The notes beneath the pieces are model-generated. The model was not told where the DNA came from, made no database searches, and saw only the letters and a list, made by a program, of their open reading frames with translations. Of a DNA stretch of 64,000 nucleotides, positions 13,901-28,500 are shown piece after piece (within the stretch, counting starts at the first letter, position 1; each line of letters starts with the position of its first letter). Origin of the DNA: Panagrolaimus kolymaensis (taxonomy: Eukaryota; Nematoda; Chromadorea; Rhabditida; Panagrolaimidae). Both the position numbers and the translations under genes were made by a program. The DNA is taken from contig JAJQJQ010000012.1 in NCBI GenBank assembly GCA_028622995.1, positions 2,914,001-2,978,000 on the forward strand, in the 5' to 3' direction.

Positions 13901-14720
13901 TAGTGAAGACGTGACAAACATAGAAATGTGAAAAAAAATCGCAACATTCTTTTTTGGCTATGAAAGTTAAACGATCCGATACGAAAAAAATGACATTAAA
14001 CTAAGGTGTCTCAAAAATAAAAGTAAAAATAATATGATAAGAAGAGTCTATTAGTAGCAGCAGCCAGTCGTCGCCAAAAAATATTGAAATTAAACAATAT
14101 GTTTTTAATTTTTAATGAGACTGAAAAAATTAATGAATGAAGAAGTAGCGTATTCTTTCATCATAGCTTTACCACAATTTTTGCTAAAATGTAAAACTCT
14201 ATTTTAAAAGTAGACAAACACCATGCATTAAAACACATTCCTTTTGACCATCTCAGCCAACAACTACTTTAAAACAAAATTACATAGTTCTCATCTGTTT
14301 CGTACTTAGTTAGTTAGTCGTCTAGCGGTCAAGTGAGCGAAGAAATCATCATTCTTTCAAGATGACGACAACGATCGAACAATCAAACATTGTCGTCAGA
14401 CACATTCCATAAAAGCATCTAGCATCTCCTCTTTCATCCTTCATCGCTCTCTCCTCTTAACTACAGTCTGTTCCTTTTTTTTCTTCGCCTCGTCAGCTAT
14501 TTTAATGAGGCTTGCCTGAAGCATTTTTTCTTCATTATTCGGTGATAAAAAAAGAAGTGTTGTTGAGACGATTGCGCGAAGAAAAAATAAATAGCCAAGC
14601 AATGTGAAAAAAAAATCTTCCATAAAACAAACTTTTACAAGACGAAAAAAAACATTTTATTGAAAAAAATCACGTAAAAAATGTTGCCATTTTTTTATTC
14701 TTCCTTCAATGCTAAACATC

Positions 14721-14919
14721 TTAAAGGGACATAGCTATTTCATGCCTTTTCAAAAATTTCGATACTGGGGCTGATAGGAACAGTTGGGGCGGCGCGTGTT
14801 TGAATTACCGTGTCACTTATGTCTTACACGGTAATTCAAACACGCGCCTTACCAAGTGTAGCTTTCAGTGCCCGCAAACGAAATTTCAAAAAAGGCATGA
14901 AATAGCTATGTCCCTTTAA
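14721..14919. mobile_element. TTAA-flanked foldback / MITE-like element
   Basis: The outer arms at 14721-14761 and 14879-14919 are near-perfect inverted repeats starting TTAAAGGGACATAGC. A second, perfect 23-bp inverted pair (14791-14813 and 14826-14848, GGCGCGTGTTTG at its outer end) forms the core with a 12-base loop. TTAA at both ends (14721-14724, 14916-14919) could be the target-site duplication typical of piggyBac-type MITEs. It has no coding capacity. The GC-rich core contrasts with the AT-rich surroundings. Confidence 0.7.
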
Positions 14920-17900
14920 AAACATTGAAAAAAGATATAAAAGTGGAAGAAATAAATCAAAGCAGCTTGATCGAAAAATTTCCTCGTTTTTTATGCCACT
15001 TTTATATCCTCAGATAAAAAACCAAAGTATCAAAAAAATTTTTTACACTGGAAGTTTTTTTTAAATTTCTTCCCTGAATATTAATAAGAAAAAAACTATG
15101 GCTTATTTTTTGTCTTGTCTTGAACATGTTTTTTGATCCTTATAAGCAAGCTATGGGAAACAATAAACTAATTTTTGTGCAAAAAAAAAACAATCAGCAG
15201 ACATGGTAAGAAGGAGACAGACATCAACAGTGTGGCAAATAATGAGAAACACAAAAAAACAGATCACAAAGAAAAAAGAAAAATAAGATGACAACAAAAA
15301 ATGGCTAATGGCTTCCAATACTTATTAAACAGACATAAACACGTTGCTTTATAAAAAAGCTTGAATCAAAAAATTAATTCTATCCTCTAAATTTTTATAA
15401 TAAAGCTCATCGAGTCTGCTATTACACAACGTTAGAATCAAAAAATTTTCAAAACAAAACACGATTTCTAAAAAAACCTTTAATGTATATATATTCAGCA
15501 GACTTGTCCCAATAGTAGTAGTACATAAACGAGAGATGAAAAAAAGAAGTGTAAGAACAAGAAGAAGAAAAAGGAAGAAGCGGTAGTTAACTATTGCTTT
15601 TACTAGGCTTGCTTCTGTTCACAATTTGCAATTACATGCAGCTTAACAAACAAAACAAAAAAAACCATCGATGCTTTTTCATTTTTTTTGTTGCTTTCAT
15701 CAACTCATGGGGAAAAGATTCTTTCTTCTCGGACTCTCTCATTCTTGCAAACATCATCATCATCATTGAGTCTGATGACTGCTTCTTCTTCAGCTGCTTA
15801 GCTTTTAGAAACATACATCACCTCTTTTCGATAGTTTTTATTTTCGCGCGATCTGAACAAATTTGTTGATGAAACATGCATTTCCCGAATTAGAAATGTT
15901 ATATTTGGGATCATCAAAAATAAACCCAAAAAGCACGTGTTCGCAAATAATAATATAGAAATGAAATAAAAAATATATAATGAAAGATGATCTTCGCAAC
16001 AAAAAATATGGGAAAAGTGTGTGTAAAAAACTATATTATATTGCCGACTTTGATTTTAAAAACAAGGAAGAATACAATAGAATCAAAGTAAGCGAGAAAA
16101 AAAAGAGAGACACTATTAAAAAGTGTTTTTGATCATCATCAGCATCATTTACAATTCAAAAAATGTCCAAAAAATAATAATGGCAAAAACAAAATACAAT
16201 ACGGAAAAAATATATTGGAAAAATTGATGGAGGGATTAGCCAACCAATGAAATACACTCACTTAAACGGTCATCATCATAATTTTTATGAGAGAGAGGTA
16301 GAGAGTATTGTTTGTTGGATGAACGGAAATACAAAGGTTTCCGATAGAACGGATGAAAAAAAATTATAATCCTAGGAACGGTAGTGAATGTATAATCGAG
16401 GTGAAGTGTTCATGAAATAAAATAAAATTAATGGGGAATAAATTTTTTTACAAAACAGTAATAAAAAAATTTGATATTTTCCCAAATATCACAATTCATT
16501 TTAGCCAAAAATATTTTTTTTCCAAATAATCAAGGGCGTCAAGGTTTTCTATAATTTAATGCCAAACAACGAATGAAATTATTTGGGCTATAAATTATTA
16601 CTTTTTAAAAGTAAAAAAATGAGACTAATAAATAAGAAATTTTAACAAAAGAAAAAAAGAAGCAAGTAAAGTATGTATTCAAAAGAAGATGAAAAGAAAT
16701 TTTTTTTTAAAAAAGGAAGAAATATTGCCGTGACTCTCAATTTTGGCACAAAATCCGCGCGAATAAAAGAATTGGAGGCAGCCGGCACATCTTCATTTTT
16801 TTCTTCTTCTTCTCGAACTCGACGCTGGGTTGGCTGGCAATTTGCCGTGTCGACAGGAGTTGTTTTTTTATTCTTGGCAAAAGAAATAAAAACATTAAAA
16901 AATGGAGAAGAAAAAAATACATAGTCATCTAAGGATGAAGATTATTCACACACAAAAAAAATATAAAAAGAATTCTTTAATTCATTGCCGCCAGCTGCTG
17001 CCAGCTAAAATAGATAGATCGAACGAATGCTAGTGGACAATAAAAAAAATATATAAAAGGAAAGAGAAAAAAATGGGGGCAAAAGTAAAACGCCTTAGGC
17101 TTTGCAACAAACAACCAACAACAAAAAAAATGGTTGCGCAAAGAAATGGTTTGGTTTCATAAAAAAGGAAGGATGAAATTAATTGTTTTTTAAGGATTTC
17201 ATTTATCATGCATAGAAAGAAGAATAAAAATAAATAAACATGCTTCTTTCATTTTTGTTACAATAAAAAATGACAAAAATCTAGGACAGAAGAACCATTA
17301 TTAAAAGCTGAACATATAATTTTTTTCATGTAATACAAAACCGGAAGAGATCTTTCAAGAAAATCACGCGGTAACTTTTGTGACTATAAAAAAATATAAA
17401 AAAAGTAACAAAAGATCAAATATTTAAGCTAATAATTTAGCGCTTTCATTAAATTTAAAAAAAGAAAGAAAATCAAAAATAATGAAACAGCAGCAGCCAA
17501 GACTTTTGCAAAGAAAAAAAGTTTTGCAAGAAAAATAATTTCGGAATGGATCGTGCATACAAAAAAATTGAACTCAATTAGTTCGCACGCGCCCCTTTTC
17601 TCCCTCACAAATATAATAAAACTATTCTCTCAAGATTCAAAATCGTCATCAAATAATATAAAATGAAAAAAATTAAAAGAGATTTTGAGCTGTCTAGTGG
17701 CTGCGCGAGAGAGAGATTTCTTCGATCGAGAAATAAATAAAAAAGAAGAAAGAAAGAAGTTAGTTATCGTTGATTTGCCGTATGTAGTCAAAAAAGACTC
17801 TCAAATCTCTGAAAAGAAATAAATATTTTGGATAAAGAAAGAGAGGGTAACAAAAATGATTAAAAAAGCTCCATGGTCACATGATCATCGAATGATTTAA

Positions 17901-20900
17901 AAAAAAAGGCTAGAATCATCATTTAAAAAGAAAATATCCATTCCCATTAATGAAAGTATAATTATATTGTAATTAATTTAATCTGAAAAATTTTAAAATT
18001 ACGCAAATTTTGAAGCTACTTTAATAAAATCAAAATCAAGGAATTATCAAACCGCAAATCAAAATCACAACAAAAAAAACACGGAAGGAAACGCAAAAAA
18101 GTTCTCGCAAACAAACTTTCGACCTTTGCAAAAAAAAATTCAATCATTTTTTTATTCACCTTTGCAGAAACAAACAACGTTAAAGATATTTTTTGGATTT
18201 CAGAAAAAACTCTTAGGGTCAAGTCTTTTTTTTTCACCAATGAGACAGAAGAAATATCTCTCTTTCATACTTGGGCAGCAAGAAAGTCGGCGCACCTGCG
18301 CAAATATTAAAAAATATTTTTTTTTTATTCGTTGATGAAGGAGAAAAGTGATTGCAGCGACCAGTCAGTCGACTGTCATCAGAAAATATGGTGGTGGAAT
18401 TGTTTTGTTGTTGAATTTTGAATGCGAGCCAAACGTCTACTACTGAGGAAGGGAACCCAGACAACACACGATGGAAAGGATGATGATGAGGAGGTGAACC
18501 TTTTCATTTTTTTTCTCCTCGACGCGTTCCTGTACTTATTCACATATATTTTGTTAGTCCACAATAAAAAAAAAGCAGCAGCAGACCCTCTTTTCTGCTT
18601 GCCCAATATTTTTTTCTTTTTCTTTTTTTTGCGTAGAAAAACGGCTGATTTTTTTTTTGATTGAAGAAGTTTTTTTTTCTACATCTTCTTGGGGTGAGAA
18701 TAAAGGCTTGTGGTTCTTTTTTTTCTTTGTAAGTCTGTGATTTTTTTTTTTGCTGGCTGTGCCTGCTTTTTTGAGGACGTGTGTGACGTGAGGGTAAACA
18801 TTTGCCAAGATTTTTTTTATTATTTGAGCGAGAGCCATCAAGTGTGAGGCTAGAAAAAAAAACGAAGAAAGAGAGAGTGAGTTTTTCAAAATCTATTCTT
18901 TGAAATGAAAAAAAAACAATGGGTAACAAAGTACAGTAATAAAGGTTAAATGGTAAGTACCAAGCAATAATAAAATAATCACGGCATCGATAGAGACTAA
19001 GACTTAAAAATGCAAATTAAAAGTTAATAAATGCATAAATTAAAAAATATAAAAGTCAACCATCATTGTATTTGAGATCAAAGTTTTGATGGTACCAAAA
19101 CTTAAAGCGTGCAGAATACACATTTTTTATTTTTTATGACCCGAAGAAAAAGGAACGCCTTAAAAGAAAAAATCTAAAAACATAAAATTCTTTAACAATC
19201 GAAAAATCAAAGTGAACATTTGTTTTTTATTTGCAAAAAAAAGGTCGAGACGTAAAAAATTTTTGACAGAGCGAACGAGAGCGTCTTTAAAACTTCGCAA
19301 CATTCAAGTGAGAGATTTCCGGTTACCGAAATATAAAAAAACGTTTTTTTTATTACGACAGACAAAAAAAATATTGGTTAAAGAGGCAAATAAAAAAATT
19401 TCTTTTAAAAAAATAAAATAAATTGATGGTCGTCGTTTAAGAAGCGATTCATTCATTTATTTTTTTCATTTTTCAAAATGGCTCCCTCCTTCCAGCATTC
19501 ACCAACCTTTCAGAAGATGGAAGAGGAGGAACGCCTTCCTCTCTACTGATTTTTTTTTTGTTTTCTTGATCATATTGAATCAGCAGCAGCCAACGACAGC
19601 TTGCTTCCCTCCAATCTTTTTTTACAAAAAAATAATTAAAAAAAACGATGGAAAAATTCCGTTGATTCTGAATCATGAAAAAAGGTGATTGGCAAACGAC
19701 AAAATGCGAGATGCTGGTACAAAAAAAATATAGGAGAGAAAAGGGAGGAAATGCAACATGGCGGCGAGCATAAGTGCCTCCTTTAACTTTTTTTTGCCAT
19801 CATCGTCGCCACTATCGTCATCGTCATCGATGTTCACAAATCAGTGCACAGCAAAAAAAGCCGCCACTGCCAACCAACCCTATGATTGTTGTTGCTTTCG
19901 ACCCTCCTATTTTTTTATTTTTGCATTCTTACAAAATCGGATTAAAAAACTTAAGTGACAGAATTTAAAATTGTTTGACGGCGATCAAGTTTAAAATATA
20001 AAGTTTTTCTTTCAACCTCCAAAAAAGTGAGAAAAAAAGGTTTTTGTTCATTTTAAAGTATTTTAAGCCGCATTTTGGAAAATGAGATTTTCATTATTCA
20101 ATGAGATGAAGAAGAGCAGCTTAAAATGCTGGAAAGAAAAAAAGGGCAATAAACTTTTTAAAAGCTTTTTTTCTTCACTAAAAGGCCGAAAGAGATCATC
20201 GGCTGAAGGAATGGAATGCCTTTGGCTCATTGCCAGATGTTGTCCTCAGCTGGTGGGCGACGACGACACTAAGCAACCATAAACAGCGATAAAATAAAAA
20301 AAATAAAACTCCCACATAAGAGCTAATAAAACGTGTTTGTTTTCAAGAGAGAGAGAAAGATTATTCTTTTTTTCTTCAATCAAACACATTTAAACCACAA
20401 AAAAATGCATATACGTGAAACAAATTGTATTTGACGACCACAATTGTTGTTATGTTGGTCTCGCGCCATCACCACCTTTTTTTCATGATCATGATGAAAA
20501 TCCCCTCATCTCCCTTTCTATACAGAAAACTAATATATTTCTAAAAAATATAATTTCAATTTTTTTTGCTTTTGAAAGTTGTTGTACAAAGGTGCAATAA
20601 TCCTCTCAACCAATCGGTCGCTTGCTTCCCTCTGTGATGATAGAATGGAATGAATAGAAAAGGATTGAAGAAAAAAGGTGTGAAACGAGCACACGTTTAC
20701 AAGCTCCAAAATATCAAAAAATTATGTGGCGCCAGATTGACGGTAGTAGTTGAAATGAAAAAAACTTTATTGGGAAAAATAGTGTGAAAAAAACAGGAAA
20801 TCAGATTTAGAAAATCTTTTTGTTTTTGTCTATAAATAAATATTCGACGAGATGATTGGGGATAAAAATTGTAGTTAAATAAATGGGTGATCTATAATAT

Positions 20901-23900
20901 AAGGAAAAGGTATCAACGGAATCAGTAAAATCCAAGTACATATAATTTAAAAGCATTTGGATGGATATCTTACGATTGATCATTAAAAAAACGTAGACTA
21001 AATACAAATAATTTTTAAATTTCGTATCAAAAAATCATAGATTATGACTCAGAAAATGAGCTAATTAAAAATAAAATAAAGAATGCATTGTAAATCAAGT
21101 CAGTCCAATACAGAAAAGCTGATTCATGCTTTTAAGAAAAAAATACCCCAAAACATGCAACCTATCATCGACTCCGCATTACTAAAAAAAAGAAAAAATG
21201 AAAATAAGATCAAAGTCAAGCATCATCATCCAAGGTAAAATAAAAAAAGGAAGAAAAAGATTAGTCAGTGAATGACTTAACTTTAAATATGAAAAAGCGA
21301 CCTTCAAAACCTTCCTTCTTTCCCTCTCTTCTCTCATATTTTCTTCTTGATCTTTATCAAAAAAAGGTGGTGGCAGTAATATCAAAAAGAAATCTCATGA
21401 AGCAAACGCGTGCCTAGGCAATATTAGTGAGTATCCATTCATATCGACTTCATGAATGAATGAAGTAAGTCATTTGTCTCTACTCTCTTTACTTGATCTC
21501 GAATGAAATAATGAAAGAAACTATAGTTTTTCGTCATCAAAAAAATTATTTGGCGATAATGACAGCACTAACATTCATATACATATATCGTAAAACTCTA
21601 TGTATCGACTGACTTATTCATTTTCTCGTAAAATCTTTTTGTCTATCACTTTTTTTCCATATTTATATATCCCCAGTGTTCTTATTCATAATCATAAATC
21701 ATTTTTACCCTAAAAAAAGAGTCGGAGATTTTTCATCATCAACCAATAGTTTTTAAGATTTTTAAGATGAACAACGGTTTTTGGAAAAAAAAATTTAAGA
21801 AACAAGAAAAAATATTTACGAATTTTTGGTTGAAAAAAAATGATAGAAAAGAATCGCTTTTAAAAAAGTATACTGTAATATTGTAATGGAAGAAAAGCAG
21901 ACGATTCAATAGATTTTTTGACACATTGCATACAATTTCTCACTCATCTTTTGTTCTTCGAAAAGCGTGTCAAACTCAATCGCTCGCTCTCACACACGTA
22001 TGAATTGAATAAAAGCTTTTTTTGATAAAACAAAAAAGAAAATGAAAACAAAAGGAAGAAACAATCACAAGAATGCAAATGAGAGAATACAAAAACTTTT
22101 TTGATGATTCCCAAACACATCCATTTCTTTTCAATCATATAAGCTTGCTTATTCAAAAGAACCAAACAAAAAACAAAAGGAAATGTGGCCATTTTTTCCT
22201 CAAAAAAACAACCAAAAACAAAAAAAATCTGTTAAAAAATTGTTCAAACCTTTGCCATTTTTTTGCATCTGGAAAAGTTTTAGTAAAATATTTTAAGGTG
22301 TAGGAGAAGGATGGGATGATTAAAAAAGCAGGAGATAAAATAATGAGGCGATAAAACATAGAAATGATTCAATCAAAGTGGCAGTAGTTTTTTTGAATTG
22401 CATTCCAGATGAGTAACAAACGATCAACCAAGACCAGTTCAAAGAATTTGTTGTTTTTTTTATGAGATCACATTTGAAGAGTCGTCTCATCTCATTCATC
22501 TCAGTAGACGACAGACGTTTTTTTTATTCTGCAAAATAAAAATAAAACAATAAATGACCAAATTTTATGGCCCCTTTCTTTTTTTCTGCAAAAAGGAAAA
22601 TATATAAAAGAAAAGAAGCAAACGTGAGGTTTGTAAAATTGAAATAGAGCCAATATAAACATCACAAAAAAGAAAGAAGTTAAGCGTTCGAAAATGAGAG
22701 AGAGAGAGAAAGAGTAGGGAAAAAAACTAGCTGAACAACAATATGTGGAAATTTGAAACTTTTAAAGAGTATGAAATTGAACTAAGCATAACATTGAGAG
22801 AGGGAGAAAAAAATGAAACACAACAGCTTTAAAGAATGGCGTGGTTTATGATTCGTAATTTAAAAAATTTATGAATCAGAGCAGAGAAGAGTTGATTTTC
22901 AATTATTTTAAAATTTAACACATTTGTATTTTGAAAATTTATTCGAATTTTTTAGTATAAAATTGCCTAAATTTTTAAAGCCTTAAAATTTTTCTTGAAA
23001 GCAACTTTACAGTATTTTTTTGCCTATGCTCAAAAAACTTTTAAAACATCATTTCCGAAAGGTGGTGGCGGATTTTCTTTAAAGATAAATATTCGAATAT
23101 AAAAAGTGTAAACTTATCTGAATCATGGTAGAAGAATTTTTTATTTTACAGTAAACACATTTTTTACAACACGAGAACATACTGATCAAAATCATTCAAG
23201 AAACTATTTGTTTGTAAAAACAAAGTCCATCAGAAAAGGAAAAAGTTTTTTCTTTCATAACGGCTGCTATTATTGCGAACAAAAATATCAAAAGTGACGA
23301 TGATGACAATATTTTATTTATATAAAAAAAAAACGATGGCATTCAGATCGAAAAACAAAAAATGAAAGACTTCTTTAAAAAAACGGGAAAGAGAACCTCG
23401 TTTTTGAAACAACAACATTAAAAAAGGAAGAAACTTAAAGGGTACACGTTCGATGGATAGAAAACAAAGAAAATTTTGCCGCCAAAAAAGTGCACAATTT
23501 TTTTTAAGCCATTTTTTCTTCTTCAAAATGCGGAAAAATTTCGCGCACAAAAACATTTTTAAAGTCAGATAGATAGATGCCTGTCAAACGAAAGAGAGAG
23601 AGAGTTTAAAAAAATAACACGCGGTTTATGTATGGAACAAAACCGTGGAATCACAAAATAGGTGGAAATAAAAATGAGAGGGTCGCCGGAAGACTTGAAA
23701 GGAGCAAGGACAAACTCCTTCCTTTTCGTTTATGGGGACATAAGGAATGGAAAGCAAAACACGGTGATCATCATTGAATAGGGCCTTGAATTAAAATCAA
23801 AAAAGAAAAATGCGCGAGAAAAACGATTGAATGTAAAATAAAATGGACAACAATGCTGAAGAAGAAAACGCTAAACTTATTTTTGCATCTTGAGTGTCAA

Positions 23901-26900
23901 ATTCAAAGAACGAAGAAGACAAAGTCTTCAGTGATTTTGGATGACAGCCAAATGGAGTATGAAGAAATGTTAGTTACCACCAGATGCTTTTTTATATATT
24001 TTTTTGAAATGAGAAATTAAAACAAAGAAAAATGAAATTTTGAAAGAAGAAGACAAGGCGAGACACGACTTGGCAAGGCATTAGAAGGTCATTTGGAGGG
24101 CGTGAAGAAGAAAAATAAAAATTCAAGGAAAATAAGAGAGGTGTAAGATGGGCAAAAATAAAAGAAGTTAAGTTCAAGCTTTGCTTGATAATCAATCACA
24201 TTAAAACGTTTCAATACTTCTTTTAATAAAGAAGTTTCGAAGCAATTTATTATATTTTTTTACAAACAATTTTGAAAAGTACAGTTTGTTTCCTAATCTG
24301 CATCACTCAAAACATTTAATATAAAGAGCCACGCTTTAAGGCATATTTTGACACAACATATATGCTTCAATTGTTCACATGCTTCTATTTTAGAAATAAC
24401 TTTCTCAAGCCTTTGGATAAAAAAATCAAAAAGTATCATCAATTTGTTCCTCAAAGGGATACTTTGAAACCAATATAATTCAAAAAAATACTAACCACAA
24501 ACTTCCCTCTAAAGCAAACATCCCTTAGGGTTGCTCTTCGGCAATCTTAGTGTCACTAAAGAAAATAACTTGAAAACTAACCGCAAAAATTAACACTTTC
24601 GATTAATTTCTTTTTGAATGAACAAGGACAAACTTCTATTTTTTTTGTAAAAAACTAAAAAACATTTTATATTTTTGAAAAGAATTTTTATTCGTGTGTT
24701 ATTATTATTGCTGGCTCTTTTGTTAAAAGTGCAAAAAATAAAATGGTTTAGTAAATTTTTGAACTTTTGCTTTCGTGAAAATAAGCGTTTAATATATGCG
24801 TTTTATAAAATAATAATCATAATATCAAAGGATCAAAAGAGAAAAAATACATAGAAAGACCAAAGCAAATAATATATTTTTTGAACCTATTCAAAATTCA
24901 ATTCAGCGGAAGCATCAATATAAAACTTGTTCAATCATGTTTAAAATATTTGAATTTAAAAAAAGAGAAAGAAAAATGACGCACAAGAAAATACAAATAC
25001 ATATTTTAAAAAAATGTATGCATTCCGGAATCATCGCCGTTGTAGCCGTATTTTGCTTTAGATTGGTTGTTGATGGTCAAAAATCTTGTTGATCAGTAAA
25101 ATAAAAAACCGAAGCATAGAAAAAAAGGATGGGGTGAGATAGCAGTGTCATTAGAAGCAGACGATAGGGTAACCAAAAATAATTTGTCGACCACCAATAA
25201 ATTTTTTTTATTTGGAAAAAAATCATTATTGTATTCGTTCGTTTTCAAAGGACGTGAAAAAAATATAAATTTGTTACGGAAGCGAAAGAAAAAGAAGAAT
25301 AAAAAAAATCACCAAAAGAATGTTCAACCACCAAAGAAGATTGGCTTAGCAAATACAAAAAAAATTTGCCCTTTTCATCAGACAGTAAAGATAAAAAAAA
25401 TGACCTTGGTAAAACAACGAAATGAAAGATCAGAAGAAAAAAAAATTATTTTTGCCAGAAAAAAACAAAGTTTTTTTTTATTTCTCATTATATTTTTGGG
25501 CTAAAAAAAGCAACACAGCCTCTAACACCACCAACCAAAAAATGAATTGGTTCAACCATCAAAAAAAAATAGTTGATTGAGTTTCCTTGAAATTGTAAAA
25601 AAATAAGAAAAATTTCATCTTGTCGCCGCGACTTATTCTGATAGGCTTATACCCGAAGTAAAAAAACTTTGAAGAAAAATCAAAAGGACGTCGTCCGCGT
25701 TAATTGGAAGTGGCTGGGCGCAAACAACAAATTTTTATACAAGATTTTCATTAAACTTTTGAATCATTGTTTTTGAAGGTTATCGAATTGTCAGAAGAAT
25801 GAGAAGAAGCTTTTGCAAAGGTTAAAAAAAACACATGAAAAGACCTTGAAAAAATAGCTCCATTTTATTCTAGAATAAAATCATCTCGCGTCTTTGAGAT
25901 TTTATTATTGAACTTTCTCCTAAATTAACCTTTTTTGCATTTTTTAAGCGATCATAATCTTTATAAAAATCATGAAAAATAAATTAAATTATTTTTATTC
26001 AAATAAAAAAGTTGAAATATAATGCGAAAGACAAACAACGTGCATTATTACATGTTAAAACACCAACAACTCGCTTACATACATTCATTCAGTTGACAAT
26101 CGTTAACAAAAAATAAAAATGAAAAAAAAACGAAAGAAAGAATTTAACAAACTTGAATCAACAACTCCTGAAAAACAAATCAACCAACCAGGAACATCTA
26201 AAGTTATTTTCAATGAATGAATGAAAAGAAGGAAAAAAAGACAAACGAAAAACAACTGAAAAATTTATTGCAGATGTTTTTAAATATGACACAAAAAAGT
26301 GATCAGCTGAGCTGCTGAGCTGATGAGAGTACCGCCTTTAGCAAATTTCTATGTACAAAAAACACACAATTGGATGTCATTCAATTGGATATTAGTTAGT
26401 CATTTGGATTAAAGAACATTTTGATATTTATTACGAAGGGAATTTTGATGAAAATGATGGCAAATTAACTCAACTAAGATTTAGAAAATTAATAAATTAG
26501 GATCAAAACTTTAATGAAACACTTTTGATAAAAGCGAATTTGTGGTCAGGATAAAAATTTCATTAAAAAATATCAAGAAAATTGCGAAAATTTATAAAAA
26601 TCTAGAAGTTACTTTTCGAGATAAACTTTGTCCTGCCGAATTTTTTTAATCACTAAATATTCTCAACATTAACAGTGTCGCTTTAAAATTTTTTATCATG
26701 ACAATGAACTTTAAAACAAAAAAAACGAAAAAAGTGACGACAAAAACAAATGAAGAAATAAATGAGGGTTATTTTGATGACATTTAAAAAAAGCAAGCGT
26801 AAAGATATTTCTAATCACTCACTCAACATCAATAGCAGCAGCAGCTGTAAGAAAAACACATATTTGTAAGAGCTCGAAAACCCTTTCTTCAAGAACCTGT

Positions 26901-28482
26901 GGCAATAATATGAAGCCTCAGTCATTTAGTCAGTAGCAAACACTTCAGCTTTTACTCCTCCAAAAAAAATATAAAGCTTTCCTTTCCTCTTTTTTTCTTC
27001 TCATTCGTTCGTTCAAGCTTCAGTCAGCTGATTTTAAGCGGCGGCGCCCAACCACTGATGAAAGCAAGCATCAACAAATACGTGAGGTATTTGAACACAT
27101 GAAAAAAATAAAAAAAGTAAGTTGAAAAAGCAAAAAGCAAGCAAGAAAAAAAAGTCTCGTGCTTTCATTCATTTTTTTCTTTCTTCTTTCAGGCGTTTTT
27201 TTCTTTTCATCCTCCTTCTGACTTCTTGTTTTTTTCATTTTAAATTCTCAAATTTCGATGTTTTCTCCAGTGCTGATGAGATTATGTTATCGCTCGCTTC
27301 TGCTGCTGCAGAAGTTCAGCCGCCTCGAGGAGGATGACTAAATAAAAAAATTGTTTTTAACTAAAAACTTTTTTATTTTCATTTCTCAATAGAAAAAAAG
27401 GATTAAATTTTTGTTTTTTGCTTGCTTTTTGTTTCTGTTTTTTCATTTGTTTGATGACACGACTAATTACAACATTGCTGCTGCCTGCCACTGATGACAC
27501 CCATGTCAACAATGATTTTTTTTTGATATTGTTGATGAAGTACAAGAACACATATATTATAAACAAATCAAAAAAAATAATTCGAATTGAATTGAATTAT
27601 GTAAATAATATATACACGCATTTAAATATTTAAATAATAAAAAAACATTTGAAAATGATATCCATAAAAAATGGGAAAGTAAACACAGAAGCAAAAGAAG
27701 AAAGCAGGAATCGAAATAAAAAAGGTGTTTAAAATTTGTAAACATCGAAAAAAGAACCACAAAAAATGATGAGGACAATAAATCAAAAGAGAAAAAATAG
27801 TCAAAGTGTTGGTAAAAGGAAAAAAATGATTGGTATGGAATGGAATGTTGGAGAAAAAGTGGGTTTATTCTAAATAAAAAATAAAAAAACACGTAAATAA
27901 GGAACTTAAACTTTGTGCTTTTTGACAAGTTTTTGGTTTTGGATTATTGACTTACCAAAAATATTATACGATTATGATTTAAAAGGTTATAAAAGGTGAT
28001 ACATTTTCGACGAAATACAGTTTCAAAAATAAAGTATTTAATTGGAGACTTCAGATAACCATTATATATATTACTTAAAGTCTTGGCAAGGAAACATATT
28101 TTTCTTTCAAGACGTTCAATTTCTTTTTAAAAAACATACATCATACATCAAAGCGTGAGAAAATGATTCACAAACAATGTAAAAAAAAGGTGAGAAAACA
28201 AATATCTTTTTTTAACCGCAAAAACATAACCATCTTGTAAAAAAAAAATACATATACAAAAGCGAGTGAAGAGAAAAAAACGAAAGAAGAAAAACGAGCG
28301 ATTGTATGTAACTAACGTACGTGATTTTTTTTTTCAATCAAAACAAAAAGCATGAAAAAATATTATATTAATCATCAGCTGACTATGGGAAAGTTAACGG
28401 AAAAGAAAAATTATAAAGAAAAAAAGAAGAAATTAAGTATGTAATTAAATAGGCTATTAATGACCCTCCTCATATGTTAGAC

Positions 28483-28500
28483 GATGATGATGATGATGAT
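28483..28500. repeat. (GAT)6 microsatellite
   Basis: Six tandem GAT units lie in otherwise non-coding DNA. Confidence 0.8.

Noticed and set aside
26303..26324. Short AGCTGAGCTGCTGAGCTGA near-palindrome
   Set aside because: Only about 20 bp with mismatches; could be an E-box (CAGCTG) cluster but nothing else supports a function.
27554..27928. 123-codon minus-strand ORF rich in Phe/Tyr
   Set aside because: Translation of A/T runs; no membrane-protein pattern beyond composition and no start or splice context.
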